Below are positions 1 through 6,995 of a stretch of 15,444 nucleotides of DNA, in pieces. The stretch is from NCBI GenBank assembly GCA_031376995.1, contig JANMEO010000194.1, positions 1 through 15,444 on the forward strand. The letters are read 5' to 3'. The first letter of the stretch is position 1, and every line of letters begins with the position of its first letter. Both the position numbers and the translations under genes were made by a program. Source of the DNA: CANHBY01 sp031376995. Lineage in GTDB: Bacteria; Pseudomonadota; Gammaproteobacteria; Burkholderiales; Burkholderiaceae_C. The notes beneath the pieces were generated by a model. That model did no database searches and was not told where the DNA came from. It saw nothing but the letters and a program-made list of their open reading frames with translations.

Positions 1-1103
1 CAACTCCGCCAGCGGCAGCGGTTGCCGTCGCACTCAGCACTGGCCCCAATGGGGTGCCCCATTGAACAGGCGCCACCATGAACATTGACGCGATCATGAG
101 GCAGCTTCAGTGCATCCATGGCGACCAGAGGTACCGCAGCAAAGGCTTCATTGATCTCCCATAAGTCAACGTGATCCGACGTCCAGCCAGCCAAGCTCAG
201 GGTCTTTTGAATGGCGCCCACAGGCGCTGTGGCAAACCAAGCGGGCTCGTGTGCATGAATTGCGCTGGCACACAACCGTGCCAAGGGCTTGAGGCCTTCA
301 TGCACAGCCCTGGACTCGCGCATCAGCACCAAGGCAGCGGCACCGTCAGCAATGCCCGAGGCATTGGCCGCAGTGATGGTACCCCCCACCTTGAAAGCAG
401 GCTTAAGACGGGTGACCTTATCAAGCTTGGCGTGGGTGGGGGGTTCATCACGATCCATGATCCAAGAAGCAGCTTGGCCTGACACGCTCACGCTCACAGG
501 TGCCATCTCCCAAGCCAAGTAGCCTTGCGCCTGGGCGTATAACGCACGTTGGGTCGAGGCCACAGCAAAAGCATCTTGTTGCTCACGCGTCAAGTTGAAA
601 TGGTCTGCACAGGCTTGAGCCAATTCTCCCATCGACCGCCCTGGCTCATAGGCATCTTCCAGGCCATCCAGGGCCATGTGATCGAGCAAGCGCCCTGCGC
701 CATAGCGCAAGCCTTTGCGGGCATAGAGCAGATGTGGGGCATTGCTCATACTCTCCATACCACCCGCCACCACCACTTGCGCTGATTGAGCTTGAAGCAT
801 GTCATGGGCAAACATGATGGCGCGCAGCCCTGAACCGCACATTTTGGACAGTGTGACCGCCCCGACCGACAACGGCAGGCCTGCGCCCAGGGCCGCTTGC
901 CGAGCTGGCGCTTGGCCCAGCCCAGCCCCAAGGCAGTTGCCCATCAAGACTTCGTTGATGCTGCTGGGGTCGACCCCAGCTCGGCTGACGGCTGCGGCAA
1001 TAGCAACCGCCCCCAAAGCCGTGGCACTGAGCCCCGATAGCTCGCCAATCAAACTGCCCATCGGTGTACGGGCTGCAGCAACGATCACAGTAGGGTCTGC
1101 CAT
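1..1103 (-). CDS. Acetyl-CoA C-acetyltransferase (thiolase), 3' end cut by window edge
   Basis: This is a thiolase-superfamily enzyme that joins or cleaves acetyl-CoA and 3-ketoacyl-CoA, in the cytoplasm. The protein starts MADPTVIVAAARTP. The nucleophilic cysteine is Cys89 in KMCGSG, the same number as in the Zoogloea enzyme. VAGGMESMSN, the NEAFA asparagine loop and the GHPIGAS histidine (His350) are all present. The second catalytic cysteine, expected about 30 residues after that histidine, lies beyond the left edge. After Ser355 the translation stops resembling the family (expected GARIL-type, seen AECDG-type), which suggests a frameshift or an error in the last 38 bases. No strong ribosome site precedes the ATG. 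The isovaleryl-CoA dehydrogenase and aceK upstream suggest a role at the acetoacetyl-CoA end of leucine/acyl-CoA catabolism, but a PHB-type thiolase cannot be excluded. Confidence 0.93.
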   Translation of the reverse strand, partial: MADPTVIVAAARTPMGSLIGELSGLSATALGAVAIAAAVSRAGVDPSSINEVLMGNCLGAGLGQAPARQAALGAGLPLSVGAVTLSKMCGSGLRAIMFAHDMLQAQSAQVVVAGGMESMSNAPHLLYARKGLRYGAGRLLDHMALDGLEDAYEPGRSMGELAQACADHFNLTREQQDAFAVASTQRALYAQAQGYLAWEMAPVSVSVSGQAASWIMDRDEPPTHAKLDKVTRLKPAFKVGGTITAANASGIADGAAALVLMRESRAVHEGLKPLARLCASAIHAHEPAWFATAPVGAIQKTLSLAGWTSDHVDLWEINEAFAAVPLVAMDALKLPHDRVNVHGGACSMGHPIGASAECDGNRCRWRS

Positions 1104-1192
1104 GCGACATCAAGGGTTAAAATTTTTGAATTCTGAAACATCCGTTGAACATCTCTCACAAAAGAGGGCCAACTTGGGTTTCCCGGTCATCG
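1104..1192. other. Short intergenic segment between thiolase start and repeat element
   Basis: These 89 bases form the 5' flank of the thiolase gene. They are A/T-rich close to the start codon (around 1115-1135). I see no convincing -35/-10 pair and no clear Shine-Dalgarno. A thiolase promoter here is possible but not demonstrated. Confidence 0.4.
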
Positions 1193-1233
1193 GGCGGTGT
1201 GCTTCAAGATTGAATCTAGAAACGGCAGTTAAA

Positions 1234-1427
1234 CGTGCCCGAGTGGGCTGCGATGTGGGTGTTTGGCAAGGGTGCAGCAGGGCTTTCGGACAGCTTGCTG
1301 TGCGCCTGCGCAACAACCCGCGCTTGCAAGCGCGGGTGCGCCCTACAAGGGCGACGACGCGGTGGGCTCATGCCCACGAGAAGGAGCAACGCCGCCAGAC
1401 GCCCACAGCGCGGCTCACTCGGGCACG
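1234..1427. repeat. Internal imperfect inverted repeat (arms 1234-1267 and 1394-1427)
   Basis: The two 34-base arms match at 29 positions when one is reverse-complemented. Read as a plus-strand RNA, four of the five differences become G-U pairs and only one (left A opposite right G) is a true mismatch. The arms enclose 126 bases that hold further hairpins. The structure could form a long cruciform in DNA or a branched stem in RNA. Confidence 0.75.
1316..1377. repeat. Hairpin cluster with a perfect 22-base palindrome
   Basis: Three back-to-back dyads sit at the centre of the element. The first is a perfect 22-base palindrome at 1316-1337 (core CGCTTGCAAGCG). The second is a stem of six with a three-base loop at 1339-1353 (CGCCCT-ACA-AGGGCG). 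The third is a stem of six with a four-base loop at 1362-1377 (GTGGGC-TCAT-GCCCAC). None is followed by a T-run, so they are not typical intrinsic terminators. Such serial hairpins are typical of REP/BIME or MITE interiors. Confidence 0.7.
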
Positions 1428-1508
1428 TAGCGCTCTCACCCACAAGGTGAAGGCTTTCGTAGGTCCAAATATCAGTATTCATCAAGGTTTCCTCGCGGAT
1501 GAAAGCGG

Positions 1509-3314
1509 TCAACTGCCGTTTCTAGGTTGAAGCACACCGCCTGTCTCTGAGCACAAATTTTGGCGCTGAACACTGAAGCGTTTGGCCGCCTCGTAAGGAA
1601 AGACATCATGCACATGTCCGGCTTTGATTCGGCTTTGGTGATGCTGCCAAAATGAAGCCTCGAGCAAATTGGCATGGTGCGCCATAAAGACCTCGCGCAC
1701 CGCCAAATTGCCAAGCAAAAAAGGCCCAAAAGTCTCAGGAAATACGTCTCGCGCACCCACGTTGTACCAAATTTCGCCAGACATTTCCTCTTCAGGGTTA
1801 CGTGGTATTGGCAAGCTGCGAAAATTGCAATCGGTCATGTATTCAATTTCGTCATAGTCATAAAAAACAACCTTGCCATGCCTTGTGACGCCAAAATTCT
1901 TCCAAAGCATGTCGCCCGGAAAAATATTCGCGGCCACGAGGTCTTTGATGGCATTGCCGTAGTCAATCACAGCATGACGCATTTGATCAGGAGTGGCCTC
2001 TTGCAAATAGATGTTGAGCGGGATCATGCGTCGCTCGATATAGACATGCTTGAGAATCAGCTCAGGGGCTCCATCAGCGTCGCGATCAGAAATTTCAAGC
2101 TGGCTTGGGGCAAAGTGGCGGATCTCTTGGATCAACTCAGCATCGAAACGCTCACACGGAAACGCCACGTTGCTGTATTCCAGGGTATCCGCCATTCGCC
2201 CCACACGGTCATGCTGTTTAACCAACAGGTATTTGCTTTGAATCAGCTCGCGTGTCGTTTCTTTTTGAGCCGGGTAAAAATCTTTGATCACCTTGAAGAC
2301 GTAAGGAAAGCTGGGCAGGTCAAACACCAGCATCACCATCCCTTTGATGCCTGGCGCAATTCGAAATTGGTCAGTGCTAGAGCGCAGGTGAGACAGAAAA
2401 TCGCGATAAAACAAACTCTTGCCATGCTTTTGCAGCCCCAAAGCACTGTAAAGCTCTGCCCGCGGCTTGCGCGGCATGATTGAGCGAAGAAACTGCACAT
2501 ACGCCGAAGGCACCTCCATCTCAACCATGAAATAAGCCCGAGCAAAGCTAAACAGCATCAACAAATCATCTTCGCTGAACAATATCGCATCAATGCTCAG
2601 CTGCCCCTGTTCGTTGTGCAAAATAGCCAGGGCAAAGGGAGTTTCCTTAAAGCCATTGATCAACTTGCCAATTACATAAGCGCCCTTGTTTCGAAAAAAC
2701 AATGAGCTTAAAACTTGCACCTGAAAATTAGCCCGGGCGCGAAAATCACCCATTTCGGCTTGTACTGCTTGCAAAAGCTGCGCAACATCTCGACCCAAGT
2801 CTTCAAAAGGGCACTGCAAGCCAAAGTCTTGCACAATAGCCAACCAAGTCTGGCTGAACGTATCTTTCTGAGGGTAGTAGGCTCGAAACGTCTTGGTATC
2901 GTCGAGGTATTCGGTAGAGACTGCCGGACGCACAAAAATAAAGTTATTGTGAAAATAGTGTCGGTGCAAAATTTTGGTCGTCACCGAGTTGAAAAAAGTC
3001 TCCGCCAACTCGGGTTGATGATGGTTGGTCAGCAGGCCGATGTAGTGCAATTTGACTTGTTGCCAAACGTCCATAGACAGCGAACCGGCCCGAAAGTCTT
3101 TTTTCAGCGCCAAGTAGGCTTCCTGAACGCGCAGGTCATAAAACTCAATGCGTTCACGCTGGGCCCGCTGCTGGGCATGCCAGTCAGCTTGCTCGAAACG
3201 CGTTTTGGCTTGTGCACTGGTTTGACGAAACAAACGATAGTGACGGTCAAACCCATCGAGCATGGCTTGAGCAATATCGAATGCTTGAGCATGATTGAGT
3301 TTAGGAGGAAACAT
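1509..3314 (-). CDS. aceK: Isocitrate dehydrogenase kinase/phosphatase AceK
   Basis: AceK is a bifunctional cytoplasmic enzyme that phosphorylates and dephosphorylates isocitrate dehydrogenase. It thereby shifts isocitrate between the TCA cycle and the glyoxylate bypass during growth on acetate-yielding substrates. The 601 residues include the regulatory N-terminal half and the kinase-like C-terminal half. Visible are the nucleotide-binding segment KGMVMLVFDLPSFPYVFKVIKD-like at 324-345 (lysine 341), the GDMLWKN catalytic loop (Asp468) and FYDYDEI at 484-490. The E. coli enzyme is 578 residues. The surplus is partly at the C-terminus, where residues 592-601 (GGVLQPRNGS) and the TGA stop are encoded by the end of the inverted-repeat element. 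The gene starts at ATG 22 bases after the isovaleryl-CoA dehydrogenase stop with only a weak ribosome site, so co-transcription with that gene is likely. Confidence 0.97.
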   Translation of the reverse strand: MFPPKLNHAQAFDIAQAMLDGFDRHYRLFRQTSAQAKTRFEQADWHAQQRAQRERIEFYDLRVQEAYLALKKDFRAGSLSMDVWQQVKLHYIGLLTNHHQPELAETFFNSVTTKILHRHYFHNNFIFVRPAVSTEYLDDTKTFRAYYPQKDTFSQTWLAIVQDFGLQCPFEDLGRDVAQLLQAVQAEMGDFRARANFQVQVLSSLFFRNKGAYVIGKLINGFKETPFALAILHNEQGQLSIDAILFSEDDLLMLFSFARAYFMVEMEVPSAYVQFLRSIMPRKPRAELYSALGLQKHGKSLFYRDFLSHLRSSTDQFRIAPGIKGMVMLVFDLPSFPYVFKVIKDFYPAQKETTRELIQSKYLLVKQHDRVGRMADTLEYSNVAFPCERFDAELIQEIRHFAPSQLEISDRDADGAPELILKHVYIERRMIPLNIYLQEATPDQMRHAVIDYGNAIKDLVAANIFPGDMLWKNFGVTRHGKVVFYDYDEIEYMTDCNFRSLPIPRNPEEEMSGEIWYNVGARDVFPETFGPFLLGNLAVREVFMAHHANLLEASFWQHHQSRIKAGHVHDVFPYEAAKRFSVQRQNLCSETGGVLQPRNGS

Positions 3315-3336
3315 GAGTGCTCAACCCGGTTCAACT

Positions 3337-4524
3337 TCAGGCCGTTTGCGCAAAAAGCTCTCGACCAATCAGCATGCGGCGTATCTCGCTGGTGCCCGCG
3401 CCAATCTCATACAGTTTGGCATCACGCCATAAGCGGCCTAATGGGTAGTCGTTGATATAACCATTGCCGCCAAAGATTTGAATGCCCTCACCAGCCATCC
3501 AAGTGGCCTTTTCAGCACACCATAAAATCACCGAGGCACAATCTTTGCGCACCGAGCGAGTATGCCCTCCGGGCTGCACAGCCAAGAGATCGAGGTTTTT
3601 ACCCACGGTGTAACAAAACGCACGACCTGCTTGTAACGTGGTGTACAGATCAGCCAGTTTGGCTTGAATCAGCTGAAACTCACCAATCGACTGGCCAAAT
3701 TGTTTGCGCTCGTGGACATAAGGCACCACATTGTCCATCACGGCTTGCATGATGCCCAACGGGCCAGCGGCCAACACGGCCCGCTCAAAATCAAGCCCGC
3801 TCATCAATACTTTGGCCCCACCATCGAGCTCACCCAGTATGTGGGTGCGTGGCACCACAACGTCTTGAAACACGAGCTCACCCGTTTGGCTGCCTCGCAT
3901 ACCGAGCTTGTTGAGCTTTTGCGCCACGCTGAAGCCCTTCATCGTGCGCTCGACCACAAACGCCGTGACCCCCTGAGCGCCGCGATTGGGGGCCGTCTTG
4001 GCATAAACAACCAACACGTGAGCGTCGGGGCCATTGGTAATCCACATTTTGTGGCCATTGAGCACAAAGTGATCACCATGATCTTGGGCTTTGAGCTGCA
4101 TCCCCATCACATCCGATCCAGCACCCGCCTCACTCATGGCCAAGGCGCCGATGTGCTCGCCGCTGAGCAGCTTGGGCAGATACTGTTGTTGCAACAGAAC
4201 GGAGCCATTGCGGCTGATTTGATTCACGCACAAATTGCTATGCGCGGCATAACTCAACCCCACACTGGCGCTGGCGCGACTGATTTCTTCCATGACCACC
4301 ATGTGCGCCAGGTAACCCATGCCCGCGCCCCCCAACGCCTCGGGGACGGTGACGCCGAGCAGGCCCATGGCACCCATTTGAGCCCAAAGTGCCGCAGGAA
4401 ACTGATCGCTGGCATCCATATCCGCAGCATGCGGTGCAATCTCAGCTTGCGCAAAACTGCGAACGGCATCACGCAGGGCATCGATCTCTTCACCCAGTTG
4501 AAAATTGAGACCAGGAAGACTCAT
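3337..4524 (-). CDS. ivd: Isovaleryl-CoA dehydrogenase
   Basis: This FAD-dependent acyl-CoA dehydrogenase oxidises isovaleryl-CoA to 3-methylcrotonyl-CoA in leucine degradation and passes electrons to ETF. It has 395 residues, normal for the family. MSEAGAGSDV (about 130-139), WITNGPDA (161-168) and the C-terminal IFGGNGYINDYPLGRLWRD block (350-368) are diagnostic. The catalytic base is Glu247 in GLDFERAVLAAGPLG, the location typical of isovaleryl-CoA dehydrogenases rather than of short-chain acyl-CoA dehydrogenases. I start it at the ATG at 4524 (MSLPGLNF), preceded by CAGGAG at 4531-4536. An in-frame upstream ATG at 4575 would add 17 unconserved residues and lacks a ribosome site. With aceK and the thiolase downstream it forms a catabolic operon. 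The carboxylase, hydratase and lyase genes of the pathway would be expected beyond the left edge. Confidence 0.95.
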   Translation of the reverse strand: MSLPGLNFQLGEEIDALRDAVRSFAQAEIAPHAADMDASDQFPAALWAQMGAMGLLGVTVPEALGGAGMGYLAHMVVMEEISRASASVGLSYAAHSNLCVNQISRNGSVLLQQQYLPKLLSGEHIGALAMSEAGAGSDVMGMQLKAQDHGDHFVLNGHKMWITNGPDAHVLVVYAKTAPNRGAQGVTAFVVERTMKGFSVAQKLNKLGMRGSQTGELVFQDVVVPRTHILGELDGGAKVLMSGLDFERAVLAAGPLGIMQAVMDNVVPYVHERKQFGQSIGEFQLIQAKLADLYTTLQAGRAFCYTVGKNLDLLAVQPGGHTRSVRKDCASVILWCAEKATWMAGEGIQIFGGNGYINDYPLGRLWRDAKLYEIGAGTSEIRRMLIGRELFAQTA

Positions 4525-4530
4525 GTGAAA

Positions 4531-4536
4531 CTCCTG
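4531..4536 (-). promoter_or_regulatory. Ribosome binding site deciding the ivd start
   Basis: The minus strand reads CAGGAG six bases before the ATG at 4524. This supports the shorter 395-residue start over the in-frame ATG at 4575. Confidence 0.8.
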
Positions 4537-4670
4537 AAACAAAATGGGGTACTCCTCGAACCTGGATTGATCCAAAGCGACAGCACAGCCTTGGGGCCAA
4601 ACCCATCAACATGGATGGATGAGTTTTAGGGACTGTTCGCAAAGTCGTTGTCGGCCAGAAAATCCCCTAA

Positions 4671-5513
4671 TCATCCGCGAAAAACAGGCAACACAGTATC
4701 TTTAAGCACCTGTTGCGCCAAACTTACACTGGGCACCACAGATGACACCAGAGCCCAAAAGCGAGTGCTGTGATTCATCTCCCGCAAATGGGCCAACTCA
4801 TGCGCCACCACATAATCAATGGTGTGCAGATCAAAGTGAACCAATCGCCAGTTGAGGCGAATGACCCCCGATGTGTTGGCACTTCCCCAGCGCGTTTGCG
4901 CTCCAGACAACATCACTTTGCGCGGCTGCACCTTGAGCAAGGGTGCAAAGTGCTCGCAGCGCTGCATGAAAATTTTGAAGGCTTGACTCTTGAGCCATGC
5001 CAGCACGGTAGCCTGAATTTGAGGTGCGCTGGCCACACCGCTCAAACCGACACTCAAGACTGATGACTGAGTATCAAAGCTGCAGCCGCTGTGCAGTGTG
5101 GGCTGTACTTGCAGGGTTTGACCGAGAAAAGGCAAGCGCCCAGCCTTTAAATTGGCTTGGACACACTGCACCTGCTGGGAGCGATCGTTTTGATCGCAAA
5201 GTTTGCGAATGATCCAATCAGCCTTGTTCATCAAGGCCAATTGGATCTCATGCAAGGTCGCACAACGGGGAGCGCTCACGCGCAAGCCATCAACATCCAC
5301 AGACAATCCGATGCTGCGCCTGCGAGCCCGAAGCAATACATAGGCCACCACACAACCCTTGAGCTCAATGCGTGAGTCTGCAGCCGGATTCAAAAAAAAC
5401 CTGGGCCTTGCTGCAGACACAGGCAATCGATGATCGGGCGCCGGCCACTCAGACATCGAGCGGTCTGGCGCCTCAAACAACGAAAGTTGGGTGGTCAAAG
5501 CGACCCCAGTCAT
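4671..5513 (-). CDS. YgjP-type zinc metallohydrolase (DUF45, SprT/M48-like)
   Basis: This is a 280-residue cytoplasmic protein of the YgjP/DUF45 metal-dependent hydrolase family. The zinc site HELAH is at 238-242, with a third ligand His248 in EMNHS six residues on. The preceding TRWGSANTSGVIRLNWRL segment (207-224) is the family hallmark. The N-terminal 45 residues (proline-rich, LFEAPD) are not part of the domain and are probably flexible. There is no signal peptide or membrane segment. It lies 73 bases after plsC on the same strand and probably ends that operon. The ATG at 5513 lacks a clear ribosome site, and the ATG at codon 20 (5456) is an alternative start that would keep the whole domain. 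The physiological substrate of this family is not firmly established. Confidence 0.9.
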   Translation of the reverse strand: MTGVALTTQLSLFEAPDRSMSEWPAPDHRLPVSAARPRFFLNPAADSRIELKGCVVAYVLLRARRRSIGLSVDVDGLRVSAPRCATLHEIQLALMNKADWIIRKLCDQNDRSQQVQCVQANLKAGRLPFLGQTLQVQPTLHSGCSFDTQSSVLSVGLSGVASAPQIQATVLAWLKSQAFKIFMQRCEHFAPLLKVQPRKVMLSGAQTRWGSANTSGVIRLNWRLVHFDLHTIDYVVAHELAHLREMNHSTRFWALVSSVVPSVSLAQQVLKDTVLPVFRG

Positions 5514-5586
5514 TGGCGAGTGCCCACAGGCAAAAGGACCATTCTTTGAACTTGTGCTGTCTGCACTATTTTCCCCACGCTCGAAC

Positions 5587-6363
5587 TCAGGCGGTCAGCT
5601 CAGTAGACGCCCCAACTTTTGCTGGGTAGGCTTGTGGGTCTAAGCGCCGCATCTCTGTTTCAACCCAAGCCTCAACTTCACGCATCAGCTCATCAGGCGC
5701 ACGACCTCGAGCCGAGATCGGGGGGCCCACAGAGACATCAATCACACCAGGACGCAATACAAAAGACTTGCGAGGCCAGCAACGCGACGAAGTGACCGCA
5801 ATCGGCACCACCACAGCCCCGGCACTGACAGCCAAACGCGTGCCGCCCGTTTTATAAACCCCCTGCTCACCTCGGGCCGTGCGTGTACCTTCGGGAAACA
5901 TAATCATCCAGTGACCACGGGCCATCAAACCCTTGCCCTGCTCTTCCACTCGACTCCAAGCTTGAGCGCTTTTTTTTCGGTCAATGTGAATAAAGTCTAG
6001 GCGACCGATCGCCCAACCGAAGAACGGAATGCGAAGCAGTTCACGTTTAAATACATAGCTTAGAGGACGCGGCATGAGCCCAGGAAGGGCGAATGTCTCC
6101 CAGGTACTTTGGTGCTTCGGCAACAAAATCACTGCACCTGCCTGCTCAGCCTGGCTCAAATGAGCCTGACCATGCATTTGATAGCGCACGCCACAAATCC
6201 AGGTTGCAGCTGCGATGGACAAATTCAACCAGCCCACGCAAACTCGGTACAACGGCTGACCACGTACAAACACAGAAAGCACCACTGCCACCATGGCCCA
6301 AGGAATGACGGTGAGAGCCAAAAAGATCACAAATATCAACGATCGCAAACCAGCCAATATCAT
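5587..6363 (-). CDS. plsC: 1-acyl-sn-glycerol-3-phosphate acyltransferase (PlsC family)
   Basis: This inner-membrane acyltransferase transfers an acyl chain to lysophosphatidate to give phosphatidate in phospholipid synthesis. It has 258 residues from the ATG at 6363. Two hydrophobic stretches (about 4-31 and 45-58) anchor it. The acyltransferase motif I is KHQSTWETF, so the usual HX4D is HX4E here (His84, Glu89). Motif III FPEGTRTARG lies at 156-165, and the VVVPIAV strand follows at 184-190. The ATG shares its first base with the last base of the gmhB stop (TGATG), which implies translational coupling. A TTG one codon upstream is a possible but less likely start. Glycerolipid specificity is inferred from the family and neighbourhood. 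A lyso-ornithine or other lysolipid substrate remains possible. Confidence 0.92.
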   Translation of the reverse strand: MILAGLRSLIFVIFLALTVIPWAMVAVVLSVFVRGQPLYRVCVGWLNLSIAAATWICGVRYQMHGQAHLSQAEQAGAVILLPKHQSTWETFALPGLMPRPLSYVFKRELLRIPFFGWAIGRLDFIHIDRKKSAQAWSRVEEQGKGLMARGHWMIMFPEGTRTARGEQGVYKTGGTRLAVSAGAVVVPIAVTSSRCWPRKSFVLRPGVIDVSVGPPISARGRAPDELMREVEAWVETEMRRLDPQAYPAKVGASTELTA

Positions 6364-6986
6364 CAAGTCAACACTCCAGAGCCTGATTCGGCCGCATCCA
6401 AACCACGCATATCACGCTCACGACGGATCAGAAAACTGGCAAAAGCAGCCAAGTCAGCATGCACCATGGTTTGAGGAATTAAATTCACGATGTGTTGCGC
6501 ATGGGCTGGGCCCAGCCGCTGACACTCACCCGTGAGCACCAGATGGGGCTCACATCCAGCGGCAGCAATGGCCTGCAAATCGCGCAAAGACTCGCCCACA
6601 GCTGGCAAGTCGCTCAGATCCAGGTTGTAACGTCTGCCGATGTCTTGGTACAGGCCAGGAAGCGGCTTGCGACAGTTGCACTGATCGACATCCGTGTGCG
6701 GGCAAAAAAAGACGGCATCGATTCTCCCCCCCAGCTTGGACAACATCTGGTTGAGCTTGATATGAATTGCATTGAAAGCAGCGATGTCATACAACCCCCG
6801 ACCCAAACCTGCCTGGTTGGTGGCAATCACCGTGTGCCAACCGGCTTGGTTCAAACGCGCAACGGCCTCGAGCGCGCCAGGCAGGGGCACCCAATCATCG
6901 GCAGACATCACATAGTCTTGGCGAAACTCATTGAGGGTGCCATCCCGATCAAGGATCACGACTTTAGGAGCAGTTTCGGTGCGCAT
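6363..6986 (-). CDS. gmhB: D-glycero-beta-D-manno-heptose-1,7-bisphosphate 7-phosphatase
   Basis: GmhB is a cytoplasmic HAD-superfamily phosphatase that removes the 7-phosphate from heptose bisphosphate on the way to ADP-heptose for LPS inner core. It has 207 residues. HAD motif I is LDRDGTLN (Asp13 nucleophile, Asp15) and motif II is TNQAG (56-60). The GmhB zinc loop CPHTDVDQCNC (95-105) supplies Cys95, His97, Cys103 and Cys105, followed by RKP. Motif IV reads VGESLRDL, with Glu132 where most family members have Asp, and Asp136 kept. The last 30 or so residues, about RRERDMRGLDAAESGSG, are a poorly conserved tail. It starts 9 bases after glyS and overlaps the plsC start by one base, so it is in the same transcript as both. 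Confidence 0.94.
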   Translation of the reverse strand: MRTETAPKVVILDRDGTLNEFRQDYVMSADDWVPLPGALEAVARLNQAGWHTVIATNQAGLGRGLYDIAAFNAIHIKLNQMLSKLGGRIDAVFFCPHTDVDQCNCRKPLPGLYQDIGRRYNLDLSDLPAVGESLRDLQAIAAAGCEPHLVLTGECQRLGPAHAQHIVNLIPQTMVHADLAAFASFLIRRERDMRGLDAAESGSGVLT

Positions 6987-6995
6987 GAGGAAGCT

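Larger units (their letters stand above)
1193..1541. repeat. MITE-like / BIME-like inverted-repeat element
   Basis: This non-coding element of 349 bases is bounded by terminal inverted repeats. GGCGGTGTGCTTCAA at 1193-1207 recurs exactly, reverse-complemented, at 1527-1541. CTAGAAACGGCAGTT at 1216-1230 recurs reverse-complemented at 1511-1525. The left end has 8 bases (1208-1215) where the right end has one. Inside are a 34-base imperfect inverted repeat (1234-1267 with 1394-1427) and a hairpin cluster at 1316-1377. The right arm carries about 80 extra bases (1428-1507) that the left arm lacks, so the two halves look like an inverted pair with a deletion on one side. No transposase is encoded and no target-site duplication is evident. 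The short open frames inside it read through the hairpins and look spurious. The family is not known to me. Confidence 0.75.

Noticed and set aside
1316..1377. CRISPR array or tandem repeats
   Set aside because: The hairpins are different sequences and not evenly spaced direct repeats. There are no cas genes nearby.
1216..1512. Minus-strand 98-codon frame inside the repeat element
   Set aside because: It translates hairpins and terminal repeats (Pro/Arg/Leu-rich) with no ribosome site or recognisable domain. Most likely spurious.
799..1530. Plus-strand open frame of 243 codons across the thiolase start and the repeat element
   Set aside because: It is antisense to the thiolase and reads through the inverted repeats. 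Its Arg/Ala-rich translation has no protein-like features.
1193..1541. Target-site duplication flanking the element
   Set aside because: The flanks (left TCATCG, right TGTCTC) are not identical, so no duplication can be claimed.
1674..2483. Plus-strand 269-codon open frame
   Set aside because: It is antisense to aceK, with no features of its own.
3664..4629. Plus-strand 321-codon open frame
   Set aside because: It is antisense to isovaleryl-CoA dehydrogenase, whose reading is unambiguous. The frame is open because of codon bias.
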